Shown here: one piece after another, positions 21,634 to 32,633 of the stretch | Numbering within the stretch: the first letter of the stretch is position 1 | Layout of the letters: the number at the start of each line of letters is the position of its first letter | Assembly: GCA_001986395.2 (NCBI GenBank) | Contig: MQVO02000017.1 | Location: forward strand, 661,120 to 725,119 | Origin: Irpex lacteus | Taxonomy: Eukaryota; Basidiomycota; Agaricomycetes; Polyporales; Irpicaceae | Direction of reading: 5' to 3' | Length of the DNA: 64,000 nt | Notes under the pieces: generated by a model | Seen by the model: the letters and a program-made list of their open reading frames with translations, nothing else | Told to the model about the DNA's origin: nothing | Database searches by the model: none | Program-made: the position numbers and the translations under genes

Positions 21634-23625
21634 GGTACTTCCTCATGGCCAGGGGTGGACCTAACTGGGTCCCTTGGGTCCTGCCCGACCTAAGCTGGCG
21701 CCCCTTATAGCTATAAAGGTACTTCCTCATGGCCAGGGGTGGACCTAACTGGGACCCTTGGGTCCAGGTACTTCCTCATGGCCAGGGGTGGACCTAACTG
21801 GGTCCCTTGGGTCCTGCCCGACCTAAGCTGGCGCCCCCTATACAGTACTCAACTGGTGCACGTGCGGGCGCCTCTTTGACCCACGCCAGGGGAGGACTGC
21901 CTTAACAGGCAAATTTGACCCCTGCCACCCCTGGTCTTAGGTCCCAATTTCGCGGGGGGCCCGCCTTCGGCGGGCTCCCCTTGCCATGACCCAATTTTCC
22001 TATAAAGGTACTTCCTCATGGCCAGGGGTGGACCTAACTGGGACCCTTGGGTCCAGGTACTTCCTCATGGCCAGGGGTGGACCTAACTGGGTCCCTTGGG
22101 TCCTGCCCGACCTAAGCTGGCGCCCCCTATACAGTACTCAACTGGTGCACGTGCGGGCGCCTCTTTGACCCACGCCAGGGGAGGACTGCCTTAACAGGCA
22201 AATTTGACCCCTGCCACCCCTGGTCTTAGGTCCCAATTTCGCGGGGGGCCCGCCTTCGGCGGGCTCCCCTTGCCATGACCCAATTTTCCGCCAGGGGAGG
22301 ACTGCCTTAACAGGCAAATTTGACCCCTGCCACCCCTGGTCTTAGGTCCCAATTTCGCGGGGGGCCCGCCTTCGGCGGGCTCCCCTTGCCATGACCCAAT
22401 TTTCCTCGGAAGGTACTTCCTCATGGCCAGGGGTGGACCTAACTGGGTCCCTTGGGTCCTGCCCGACCTAAGCTGGCGCCCCTTATAGCTATAAAGGTAC
22501 TTCCTCATGGCCAGGGGTGGACCTAACTGGGACCCTTGGGTCCAGGTACTTCCTCATGGCCAGGGGTGGACCTAACTGGGTCCCTTGGGTCCTGCCCGAC
22601 CTAAGCTGGCGCCCCCTATACAGTACTCAACTGGTGCACGTGCGGGCGCCTCTTTGACCCACGCCAGGGGAGGACTGCCTTAACAGGCAAATTTGACCCC
22701 TGCCACCCCTGGTCTTAGGTCCCAATTTCGCGGGGGGCCCGCCTTCGGCGGGCTCCCCTTGCCATGACCCAATTTTCCTATAAAGGTACTTCCTCATGGC
22801 CAGGGGTGGACCTAACTGGGACCCTTGGGTCCAGGTACTTCCTCATGGCCAGGGGTGGACCTAACTGGGTCCCTTGGGTCCTGCCCGACCTAAGCTGGCG
22901 CCCCCTATACAGTACTCAACTGGTGCACGTGCGGGCGCCTCTTTGACCCACGCCAGGGGAGGACTGCCTTAACAGGCAAATTTGACCCCTGCCACCCCTG
23001 GTCTTAGGTCCCAATTTCGCGGGGGGCCCGCCTTCGGCGGGCTCCCCTTGCCATGACCCAATTTTCCGCCAGGGGAGGACTGCCTTAACAGGCAAATTTG
23101 ACCCCTGCCACCCCTGGTCTTAGGTCCCAATTTCGCGGGGGGCCCGCCTTCGGCGGGCTCCCCTTGCCATGACCCAATTTTCCTATAAAGGTACTTCCTC
23201 ATGGCCAGGGGTGGACCTAACTGGGACCCTTGGGTCCAGGTACTTCCTCATGGCCAGGGGTGGACCTAACTGGGTCCCTTGGGTCCTGCCCGACCTAAGC
23301 TGGCGCCCCCTATACAGTACTCAACTGGTGCACGTGCGGGCGCCTCTTTGACCCACGCCAGGGGAGGACTGCCTTAACAGGCAAATTTGACCCCTGCCAC
23401 CCCTGGTCTTAGGTCCCAATTTCGCGGGGGGCCCGCCTTCGGCGGGCTCCCCTTGCCATGACCCAATTTTCCGCCAGGGGAGGACTGCCTTAACAGGCAA
23501 ATTTGACCCCTGCCACCCCTGGTCTTAGGTCCCAATTTCGCGGGGGGCCCGCCTTCGGCGGGCTCCCCTTGCCATGACCCAATTTTCCTATAAGGCGGGC
23601 TCCCCTTGCCATGACCCAATTTTCG
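21634..23625. repeat. Complex tandem array with 778-base higher-order unit
   Basis: Three modules are reused. Module A starts GGTACTTCCTCATGGCC and occurs at 21634, 21718, 21767, 22007, 22056, 22412, 22496, 22545, 22785, 22834, 23190 and 23239. Module B runs from the GCCCGACCTAAGCTGGCGCC segment to CTTTGACCCA. Module C runs from CGCCAGGGGAGGACTGCC to CCAATTTTCC. Spacing of block starts is 84, 289, 405, then again 84, 289, 405, then a further 405-like block. The unit of 778 bases is thus present as 21634-22411 and 22412-23189, plus a partial third copy. Copies look almost identical. Open frames inside on both strands are by-products of the repeats. No transposase or terminal repeat is visible. 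Confidence 0.9.
21950..21980. repeat. GC-rich hairpin with TTCG loop (first of eight)
   Basis: GCCCGCCTTCGGCGGGC is a perfect inverted repeat whose RNA would form a C(UUCG)G tetraloop hairpin, an exceptionally stable fold. It recurs once in each module C (near 22248, 22365, 22737, 23027, 23144, 23431 and 23550). A truncated ninth piece lies at about 23594-23625. Confidence 0.8.
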
Positions 23626-23949
23626 GTTCTGGCACCAGTGCCTCGGTTGAGCGCTCATCTAAGAAGGGAGCTGCATTGAAAAACTTGAGCTTTTCTCGAG
23701 AAGAGATGCAGTAGAGCGCCGCATCAGACCCGTCCGCGCACTCTGTGCAGCCCCAATGCATAATGAGATCTTGAGAAATCTGTAGTGGGAGACACGTCTA
23801 GCACCCGAATGGCACAGTATGTGGTAAGAAGGACTGGTATGTATGTTCAAAGAAGAACACCATCATACGCCTATGACACGCCTAATAAATACCATCCATG
23901 CAATGAAAGTAGAACAACGGACCAAGAACCCTCCAATGACTCGGACATG
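23626..23949. other. Intergenic, right flank of the array
   Basis: About 320 bases between the tandem array and the next gene on the minus strand. Nothing recognised. Confidence 0.5.
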
Positions 23950-24195
23950 TCAAGCAATAACACAATCACCTTTCCTCTCCTCCGCCTCCTTAACCTCTGC
24001 CTCCAGAATCGCCTTCTCCTCTTCACTCAACAGCCCCTTCTGCGCCCTCGCCTGCATCGCCCGGAGCCTGCTCTCGCGTTCGGCCTTCGCTCGGCTACCA
24101 GTTCGGAGTGTGTAGACACATAGACGGGGAAGAGCGAAGGAAGATGGGGAGAAGAGGATGTTAATCATAAGAACAAGATTAGTAAGGTACGACAT
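23950..24195 (-). CDS. Possible mini-gene, charged helical protein
   Basis: The frame ends at 23950 with QARAQKGLLSEEEKAILEAE and VKEAEERKGDCVIA. A short exon ATGTC at 24195 could be spliced by a GTACCT...GGTAG intron (about 96 bases) to the exon starting CCGAGCGAAG. That would give a 49-residue, highly charged, helix-forming protein (MSRAKAERESRLRAMQARAQ...). Without the intron the N-terminus would be hydrophobic. It lies just downstream of the AN1 zinc-finger gene on the same strand and might instead be an alternative 3' exon of it. Family unknown. Confidence 0.4.
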   Translation of the reverse strand: MSYLTNLVLMINILFSPSSFALPRLCVYTLRTGSRAKAERESRLRAMQARAQKGLLSEEEKAILEAEVKEAEERKGDCVIA

Positions 24196-24312
24196 TATAA
24201 CGTGTATATTTGAGTCCGAGCAATGATGGTGTTGTTAATGATACAATTCGCGGGATATGGATACAAGATATAAGGAGCAATATTATGGGAGGATGTCCAC
24301 AGAAATTATGGA

Positions 24313-25417
24313 TCATGCGAAACCGAATATCGGAGGCGGGACGAAGGGCAGCCGCGACGCGTTCGCATTCGTAGTAGCCGATTTGGGTATACACCGTTCC
24401 GGAGGTTCGTTCGCATCGACGACAGCGTCATCGTGATTGTTCGTGCCGTTGACGACATTGGCGATAGTAGCCGTAGTAGGAAGGTTAACAGCGATAGAAG
24501 TCGAGCCAGTCGACGAAGACAGGGGCGAGGAGGAAGGTGAGCTATAGGTATGTTGAGTGGTCACTGAGAAGTAGAATGCATGGAGATACACTCACCGATC
24601 GGTCTTTGAGAAGGGGTTGTGTGCATTGTTCTTTTGCGTCGATACGGAGGACGCAGAGGAGGTAGAGGGTATCGGAGCCTTCAGAGGTGGGGCGGAGGTC
24701 TTTGGCTTTGCGGCTGCTGTTGGGGCAGAACGAGATGGAGCTGACGAGGCAGCCGGAGGCTTTGTAGAGGGCACTGCGCGTTTCAAAGCAGCAAGGGCCG
24801 CTGCACCAGCAGCTGCAGACTGTTTGGGGCGGAACGCGCTATCGGCAGCTTTAGTATTCGATGATGATGGCTGAACACAGGTGTGATCTTTGGGGAACCG
24901 GTGGGATGGGCAGTACTGCTGTTTGCAGGTCTAAACAGTTTCAAAGTTAGTAGATGTCAAACGAACTGCGAAAACAAGACGCGTACCGCGCAGGGTATAG
25001 GCGCAAAGAGCAGTTTGCCGCATCTGGCTTGGGAGCACCGTGGTACAGAGGACGTCTTAGTCTTCCCGGTGGTTACTGAACACTCGGTGGTGATGTGCCG
25101 TTCCATGTAGACGTTCGGGTCCTGGCCGGGGGTATAGCTACTGGTTCGTTGCACAGTGGACCTACAATGAGGATGTTAAGCACATTGAGAAGAAAGAATA
25201 AGCCAGCAGAAGACGTACATGACGGTGCCACCCTATTAAACTTGCTCTCATCGTACTTCTCGCACTTGTGTGCTTGTGGCAGGAAATGTTCTCCGCAGTA
25301 CCGCTGCGAACAGTGCTGGCAGGTGAATGGAAGAAAGTCCACAAGGTTGCAGGTAGACTGGGAGCATTGGTGGCCGATGGCGAGCAAGTCTGTGTTGCGG
25401 TCTTGAGCGGTGGCCAT
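24313..25417 (-). CDS. Two-AN1 zinc-finger protein (ZFAND2/Cuz1-like)
   Basis: AN1 proteins link ubiquitin-proteasome or Cdc48 functions to stress; the exact role here is inferred from the family. The start at 25417 (MATAQDRNTDLLAIGHQCSQ) leads at once into a first AN1 finger, with Cys and His in CSQSTCNLVDFLPFTC, CSQRYC and H..HKC. Further exons carry PLCNEPVAIP and a second finger (CSQARCGKLLFAPIPC, then KQQYC and HRFPKDHTC). A Ser/Pro/Ala-rich tail follows, with HNPFSKTDR joined by a GTGAGT intron (about 24545-24597) to a Ser-rich exon ending in FVPPPIFGFA at 24313. Zinc ligands of both fingers appear intact. Confidence 0.82.
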
Positions 25418-25955
25418 CGCGTGTAAGAGGTGGTAGTAGACTGGGGTTTGCGACGTGGACAAGAAGATAGAATGTGGGTAGAAAGGAGTGCAGAGGCGAG
25501 GAAGAGATGGCGGTTTAAGTAAGAGTTTGGTTGGAAGGACGCGCGGCCAGCACACGCAAGCCTTGTTCACCGTCGTAGGCGGAGGCCAAGACTCCCAAGA
25601 GAGAGAAGCTTCGAGGGACGCCCAGTTGCGCTGAGTCAGCAGATTTCATGTCCCGTTTAGGAAGGTGTTTACGTTGAACTCTCCCAACACTGAGATGCAC
25701 AGTGCCTCATAGGCTTCGCATGGACTGTCATTGTTTCCGTACCTGGAGGTCATAAGAAGCGCATTGCGGTCAGAGCACAACGTCTGTTAGAGTGTGAAGC
25801 CAATGCTGCTAATTCTCCGGCGATTTAGAGGGCAACTTCGTCGCGAGACGCGCACGTATCACGTTGTTCATTCAGTTCATTTTAGCGAGTTATTTTGTAC
25901 TGCTTATAAATATTGCGAAACATTGGTAAATTTACAAGAGACACCCGTTTCGAGC
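25418..25955. other. Intergenic
   Basis: About 540 bases: upstream region of the AN1 gene and downstream region of the hydrolase gene. No gene recognised. Confidence 0.5.
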
Positions 25956-26871
25956 CTACGCGCCCGGAAGAGTCACACCAGTAAGAGCGCCAGTCTTGAT
26001 GGCCGAATCGTGCGCCCTAGCGAGGAACCCATACTCAGGCAGGAACCTGCGTACCACCAACACAATGAGCCATTTGTACACAGGCGTAATTTAAAGCGAA
26101 ATAACTTACTTGTCGAAGAAAGGCAACATCTCTGGAGTACCAGGCGTGTTCCTCCAGTCTCGCATGAGCTCACAAGCCACGGCGAACATAGACAGAACGT
26201 GTACACCCGCAGCACGCATGCGAGCCTCAGCGTCCGCAGACGTCTTTGTATCAAAAGTGCCAGAGGCGTCACTGTTGGCGAATACGGTGTAGCCTTCCTG
26301 GCGGAGGGACAGCGCAAGGAAAGAGGTGCAAACCTAGTAGAGAGCGTTCGAATCAGTTAAGCGTGCGCTGTGGTAATAGATAGTGAAGAACGTACATCGG
26401 TGGTGATACCAGCGAGGATAATTTGCTTCTTGCCAGTGGCTTTGACAGCAGCCCTGAAATCAGCGTTATCCCATGCGTCGACCTCTCCCCCACGCTTGAT
26501 CAGCGGCGCGTTCGGGTGCAAAGCTAGAACCTCGGCGGGCAGAGGCCCGTTAGGTCCTGAAACGCAGTTAGGTCAGTAAAACAGGACTCAAATGAGCGAA
26601 AACTCCATCCGTACCAGTTTCGGTACTGGTGGTGAGGACGGTGGGGAGGTTGAAGATCTTGGCGAGAGTAGCGTGGGCTATGATGCCGCTTTTTACGTCC
26701 ACAGCTGAGCGGTCGCGGCACATGAGGTACAGGCCTTCTTGGTGGTCGACGATTAGGAGGGCTGCGTCATTCTTGTCGATCCTTTCGTAGACGTAGGGGG
26801 TGGCTGATGCATAGAAGGGCGTGAGCAGGCTGAATGAAGGTTTAACATGGTACGAAGGACGTACAAGACAT
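25956..26871 (-). CDS. Isochorismatase-family cysteine hydrolase (YcaC-like)
   Basis: Hydrolase of the isochorismatase-like fold; substrates in the YcaC branch are mostly unknown. The probable start is ATG 26871 followed by a short intron, then FYASATPYVYERID. The catalytic triad candidates are Asp in LLIVDHQEGLY, Lys in PLIKRGGEVDAW and Cys in ITTDVCTSFLALS. The segment TVLTTSTETGPNGPLP and the cis-peptide-type GITTD region are typical. The last exon (RFLPEYGFLARAHDSAIKTG, then ALTGVTLPGA) ends at TAG 25956-25958. The exact splice after the first few codons is uncertain. It is similar in size to fungal family members (about 230 residues). Confidence 0.82.
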
Positions 26872-28284
26872 GATTCTTGTATCGACGATGAATTCGGAAG
26901 CTGAGATGGATGCAGTTGGAAGTTTCAGAGAAAGAGTGGCGATGCTGAGCAACCTGACCTATCCTCAGCCCTCCAACTCACCCTCTTATATTCCACAAAG
27001 CGTGCGCTACACGTCCTATTACCTGTTACCCAAACTCTTACGCTCAAAATCCCGCCCGCTCATTCGCTGGTCACTCAGCAAATAAGATCGGGAGACCGAC
27101 TATTAACGCCGAAATGGGGGCATTCATATGCTATTCTAGGAAATCATCCAAAGTTCAGAGAGACGCACACGTCCACAGTCACCGTACGCTCACCGTGAAC
27201 CTTGCATCGACTTCAGCTTGCCCCGAGTTCATGAGGGCGTCTGGGACAGACAAGGTGTGATGGGAGGAGCGTATGACAGTCAGCGTTGGAGGAAGGAGAA
27301 CTGTAGATGCCCGTGTTGCCCGCCGTATTTGTTCCGGAGACGACGTATGTCTGGGAGGGTATGTGATGGCGAGATGTTATAGGCTGCAGGTGCGAGTCAC
27401 GTTTCCTGGAAGGTTATTAGCTACATTTGAGGATGGGGGATGATAAATGTCTGCGAGGGCAGAATGGTTTTGGGTGAGAGCTTCCCCACCGACGCCGTAC
27501 TGACACCAGGAGGGAACGTTTCTATTGGCAGCGCATGATAGGCTACAAGAAACGGAATGCACTGAGTACGTGCCTTTCTGAATCAACCATGTCAAACTGA
27601 CAACGGGAAGTTGAAGTGGGTTGTATTTGAGTGAGCTCATCACAAGGGCACGGCCAAGGTTTTCGGAGGCAGGTAAAGTGGGCTTGGCAATCCAAGGCAG
27701 GTATTCTGTTTGGCATTCGTGGATTCGCCCGTAACTTAGTGTTTCGAGATTCACGGTTATCGTAACAGTTTTATCAAACTCTGGATTGACAGTGGCTAAG
27801 ACGATAAGTATGTCTTTTTAGTAGTGGATGCACTGCAGGGAAATACAGTGCCACTCACCTACGTACCTCACCAACCAGTTCTGAGATAGCGTTACGTGAC
27901 TGATATTCGAAACAGGGCCGGAGAAAAGCACTTGTACGACGCAGTAGCCACAACAATATCCAAGTGCAAGAACGACTTCGAGAGTGCCGGGGACAGCTTA
28001 GGCCAACATTCGGTGATGGCCGAGACCTTCGTGGCGTGAGAATACCAACGACTCCGAGAGTCTCGGACTAGCTTGAACACCAGGCTGCTCATGGTGTTTG
28101 CGGCATACTACATGACTACATTATGAATTGTATTACAGAGTACCTATCAAAGTATCGTTCGAAAAAAGAGTCTGACTATAACGAGGATATAGACCATAAC
28201 AATGTGCATCTCTGCGTAAACAATTCGAAAAGAGCGTGATTGTCCAACATAACGTCCAACTAAAGTCCATATGCGTAGCCCTCT
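26872..28284. other. Intergenic, no recognised gene
   Basis: About 1.4 kb. Minus-strand open frames at 27377-27754 and 27892-28092 (MSSLVFKLVRDSRSRWYSHA) are the longest. The second has a plausible helical composition but no neighbouring exon could be matched and no domain is recognised. It may hold a decayed gene. Confidence 0.4.
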
Positions 28285-30084
28285 TCAATTACCCTCGTAG
28301 CGAGTATAAGCCGTCTCTGCGATGCCGAACTTGTTGTTCTGCGAGTCGTACGTAGTGTAGAACCTCTCCAAGAATGCTTGCCCGCTGATGAAGTCCAAGC
28401 CTGGTGGGGCGCTTGGACCTGCATCGCTGATAACGAGGTACACTTTGTCGGTGGCTCCGCCGATCTGTGCATTGAGCTGTCGAATTGGGGACGCAACGAA
28501 TAACATAAGGAATCAGGGAAAGCCTGGAGTCCATACTTAGAAAACGCACCGAGCGAGGCCAGATTTGTGCATTTGATGTCAGCTCAAAGGTTTTCTACGG
28601 ACATGATAGTGAGAAACGTGCTCCGACACACGTAAGAGGTGAGCACCGACCGAGCCGATACGGAAGTACAAGCTCTCCAGCTTTTTGTAATCCTCTGCAG
28701 GAATGGACAGAAGACCGACATCCTCATCGAAGGTAGCACCCGTGACGTTGACATAACTGTTGTATGCAGCTTAATGGAAGGTCTCGATGTCAATTTCAGC
28801 CAAAGGAGCAGCTTTCATAAGCTTACACGTCGAGAGTAAGATCAGAGTAGTCCCGGTGTCGACTATCCCCGACGTCTTGGAAAGAATCACGGTACCCTTG
28901 GATCCGTAAGTGATCGACTGGTCGATACCGACGTATTGATTGGCCGGGTATTTAGAAGTAATGTGTCTGTGGTCCATTTGGACGTTAGTTTTGTGACGTA
29001 TGCATAAGGAGAAGTACACACATTTCATACAGAGGTGAAGTAAACTTGCTGGAGTCGGCGTGGCCAAACGTCAAAACGCCATTGACCTCACTGGCATTCG
29101 TAGGAGGTTGAAAGTAGATCCCTACGTATTTGGAGGCTATAACCCTCTCGCGAGCAGCAGTGTCGACCACTGTAGGGATCTCTGCGCTAGAGGGCTTAGT
29201 TGTGCCTAGGACAAAGACGGTCAATGACCGTTCTGCCATGAATAGGAAGTTGCTCACCCTGCGTGAGAGCGGTAGGACCGATTCTAAAGAAATGGTTTAT
29301 AGTGTGTAAGGGGAGAGGATCTAGGCTCTTACCCAAGAATTCCATCCACGCCGTCAAAACCAATCGAGTTGTTAGCCACGCCTATGGCCTGATTCTTTAT
29401 GACCAAATTTCCTAACGTAACCTGGTCTGTTACTAAGGCGCCTACAAGTAGACGTGCGATCATTCAGGTATAGTCACAGCAAAGACATGAGCATGAGAAC
29501 TCACCACTGAAGCCACCACTTCCATAAGTAACAGCCTGAAGGGGATTACTGTCAACTTGTGGACACGGGTATATGATGCAATAGTACGAGACGAACCACC
29601 GGTTTATGGGCCTCTTTTGACGTGGAAGTAGGCTTCCAATGTTTGTTTGCGCCGACCCAAGTGTTCGAACTTCCAGTATCAACAATGAGTTCGACTTTGG
29701 TACGAATTAGCATGGAACTCTCCGAAATCAGCTCAAAACGTACAGAAAGTAGGAGGTGATCCCACCCCGACCTCAGAAGTAGGAGTGGTGAGCCAACAAT
29801 GCTGCAATATAGCACCCCACGCTTACCTGAACCGTGTAAGATACAAGCGTATTCTTGAGCGGAACTTCTTTATTCATATTTCCATGTCCAAGTAAACCGA
29901 GAATATCAAATAGCTGAGTGGCCCTAAGCTTGTCCTGCTCGATGAGTTTCGCAGGCCCAGTAAAATCCATACGCTTAGCGATCGACAAGCTGACAGGGTT
30001 CGCATCGCTTCTAACAACATTAAGGAGTGGATGCGCGGCACAAGCCAACGCTAGAACGAGCGTAACGGAAAGTCGAGCAAACAT
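28285..30084 (-). CDS. Secreted aspartic protease, A1 family (polyporopepsin-like)
   Basis: Extracellular pepsin-like endopeptidase. The start at 30084 encodes a signal peptide (MFARLSVTLVLALACAAHP) and a propeptide (KLRATQLFDILG). Exons scattered over 1.8 kb encode the first catalytic loop VDTGSSNTWVGA. Others hold a flap-region exon and an exon with PPTNASEVNGVLTFGHADSS. The second catalytic loop is GIVDTGTTLILLS. The last exon (LNAQIGGATDKVYLVISDAG, then GLDFISGQAFLERFYTTYDS) ends at 28285. Both active-site Asp are present. A GTATAAA box at 30151-30157 (minus) lies 67 bases upstream. The paralogue at 34729-36518 is on the other strand with the same exon order. Confidence 0.88.
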
Positions 30085-31978
30085 ATCTGTGAGGGGAAGC
30101 GGGGGAACGAAAGAAAGAGACGTCGAGTGCAGCATCGACCCTCCGAGCTCTTTATACGCCTGGTGGCATAAGAGATAGAAGCTCTGCACTAGGGCTTGAT
30201 ATCGGTGATGATGTGCTCGGAGACGTGATCGGTGGAGAGCTCGACGTCTCGCACGGTACGCTTCTCGTTTATTTGCTGTTGGTCGTCGGCTCCGAGAGCT
30301 CGCCTCTAAATCCCTGTCGATACGTATAGTTAATTCTGTGAGTCGTAAGTAAATTCTCAAGCAAAAGACACTGGCACTGAATTACCTAGATAAATCGACG
30401 CAAGAGCCAATACTGAAGAAACAGATGCAACTGGTCAGGCAGAAAGGCTCGAAGCTGAAGACAGGACTCTAGCGGAACGTCATGACACTCATATTCCTGC
30501 CTTCACGTAAGTGACAGCTGTAGCGTAAGGTCCCAGATATAAGCGAAACTTCTATTGTTTGAAGTCGAAGATTCACAGGTGGGATGTATGTAGGAGGTTC
30601 GAGTTCAAGTTGAGTCGCTGTCGACCGGTTTGACTCGTACACGACGGATCGGTTCGTTGGCAATATCGAACCGCCCGAATGGGCGTCTCCCGAGTCCTCC
30701 ACATGACGATCATGCATCCAGTAATCGGTCCTCAAATACTTCAAGACAAAATGCAGAGTGGGAAGTCCTGGTGAGACGCACATGACGATGATTAGTTCCA
30801 TGCATCGCGATTGGAACAACTGTACTCACCAACTAGTATGTGCAAGAGTACAATGTCATTCCACGAATAACTCCGAGTCCGAGGATTCCGGTTCGAACCC
30901 CGCGAAGACATTGCAGTGCCAAACAAGATTGTTGGTGGCATAGCCAGTCTTGTACTAATTGAATTGGAAGCTTGGTATGTTCAACTGGAAATTGATATGT
31001 TGCTCGCGCACACGACACTTGACACAAGTAGTGTGGCTTCCGAGTCTCCGGGAGAATACGTTAGTATTCCACCGAGTCACGACACGAACTCTCACGCCAT
31101 CAAGCTTCAAGCCATACGGTAACATGTACAGGTATACCATGGCCCTAGTGTTATCCCGGGCCCCATTCGACCTCAACAAGTCTGCTGTCCACAAGACCTT
31201 CCTCTGAGCTATTCGCGCATAGAGGAAGCCCATAATTCAACGGGACAGGTGAAATCAGACATGTTACCAGACCACAGGTGACGTGCCCTTGCAAACTCTC
31301 GAACTTCTTATGCATCCAATGCACTTTCTTCACGTTGGCAGATCAAACAGAAGCTGCCAGGTACTAGGTACACTGGTCTATTCCTGGTATACTTCAATAC
31401 CTGCATCTCAAGAGCCCTTTCCAGTTGAATTACTAGTCCTGGAGACATATGTCGGCCACTCGGCGTACCCACTTGGACCCTTTCCAGCTGAAAAGCTAGA
31501 AAACGTTCACCGTATGTCTTCACTGTCACACTGCCACGAAATCTCGAACGCTGATCAGCAATAGCAATGGAACCCAGCGTCGGAGAAATGTCGTCACCTA
31601 CGAATCAGCGCGAGGAATATCGACACAGGCATAGCTAAGTAAGCACTCATGTACTAGGCTATGTTCATAGCACCTCATGCATGGACAACAGTTGCTCGCT
31701 TTGGGCAAATGCGCAAAGCATTCCTCCGTATGACAGTAGGATGTTACGGATGGCATTTTCATGTCGTCCCAGCTATCACGCCTGTGTGTACACTTGGTCA
31801 GCTTAGACAATTGTAGTCTCTCGTGCGGCCAAAATTGACCGAGTTGGAGATGTGATGTGCTTGTGAGGGTGCTATGAGAGGTATAAAGGCGAGCCGCAGG
31901 ATCTGATCAAACAACAGCAACTCACCACCGCTCTACTTTCGAACTCGCTGCACCAAGCCTACATTACTCCCGCGAGCC
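30085..31978. other. Intergenic, no recognised gene
   Basis: About 1.9 kb. Open frames occur on both strands without recognisable domains. Right end: TATAAAG at 31882-31888, about 92 bases before the next start codon. A GGTTCGAACCC word near 30890 is not part of a tRNA fold. Confidence 0.45.
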
Positions 31979-32633
31979 ATGGCAGACAACAGCAACAGCA
32001 GCGCGCAAACCCTTTCGCAAATCTTGGGAGACGACGGAAAAGTTTACAAAAAAGTCTTCACGAATGCCTCGAAGGGGGCCGTGGCTACCGCCATCAGCAA
32101 CATCAAAAATCTTGGAAAGCTGCCTATCCTTTGCGCTTCCACCTACGGCGATGACTCTTCTCAAGTTGTGCGTACATCTGAAGCGAACTCATCCTCTTCT
32201 ACATCGTCTTGATCAGGCTTAATACTGACTATCACGACCAGTGGCTCTACGATCCGACCTTTAAGACCATTCAGAACGTCAAGACCAATCTGTATGCATA
32301 CCCTGAGGGCGGGAAAGCAGTAAACGGTGTAAGGATCATTACGAGTGATGCCCTGTATAACTGGGACGTCACAAGCGTGAATGGCTTGTTCACGTAAGCA
32401 ATCATAAAACGCTGATTCTGTTTCACATTGGGCTGATATTCAGACGACTTAGCATCGGGGCCCAAGATGTCTATTGGACAGTCGAGGATGCTCGTAACTG
32501 GACCTCTGTATGTCGAAATATTAGTATAGTCAGACGATTCCTATCTGATGCTGATATTTGATAGATTATTCTCAAGGAGGTGGATACTTTAAACCCTGAC
32601 AACGCATCGCTTTGGAGTTTCTCTTCCGCCTGA
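31979..32633 (+). CDS. Small soluble protein, function unknown
   Basis: Exons join in frame. The first, 31979-32167, runs MADNSNSSAQTLSQILGDDG to GDDSSQV. A GTGCGT intron ends at CCAG near 32241. The next exon starts WLYDPTFKTIQNVKTNLYAY. The third, after an intron at about 32394-32443, is RLSIGAQDVYWTVEDARNWT. The last (IILKEVDTLNPDNASLWSFS) ends at TGA 32631-32633. The product is about 155 residues, without signal peptide, and rich in beta-strand-like aromatic segments; a lectin- or inhibitor-like trefoil fold is conceivable but only a guess. A strong TATA box (TATAAAG, 31882) suggests notable expression. I do not recognise the family. Confidence 0.68.

Noticed and set aside
21497..23658. 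Open frames on both strands inside the tandem array
   Set aside because: They recur with the repeat units, have no start context or splice structure, and their sequence is dictated by the repeat.
30870..30920. B-box-like GGTTCGAACCC suggesting a tRNA
   Set aside because: The flanking bases do not form a T-stem and there is no A box or acceptor stem at the right distance.
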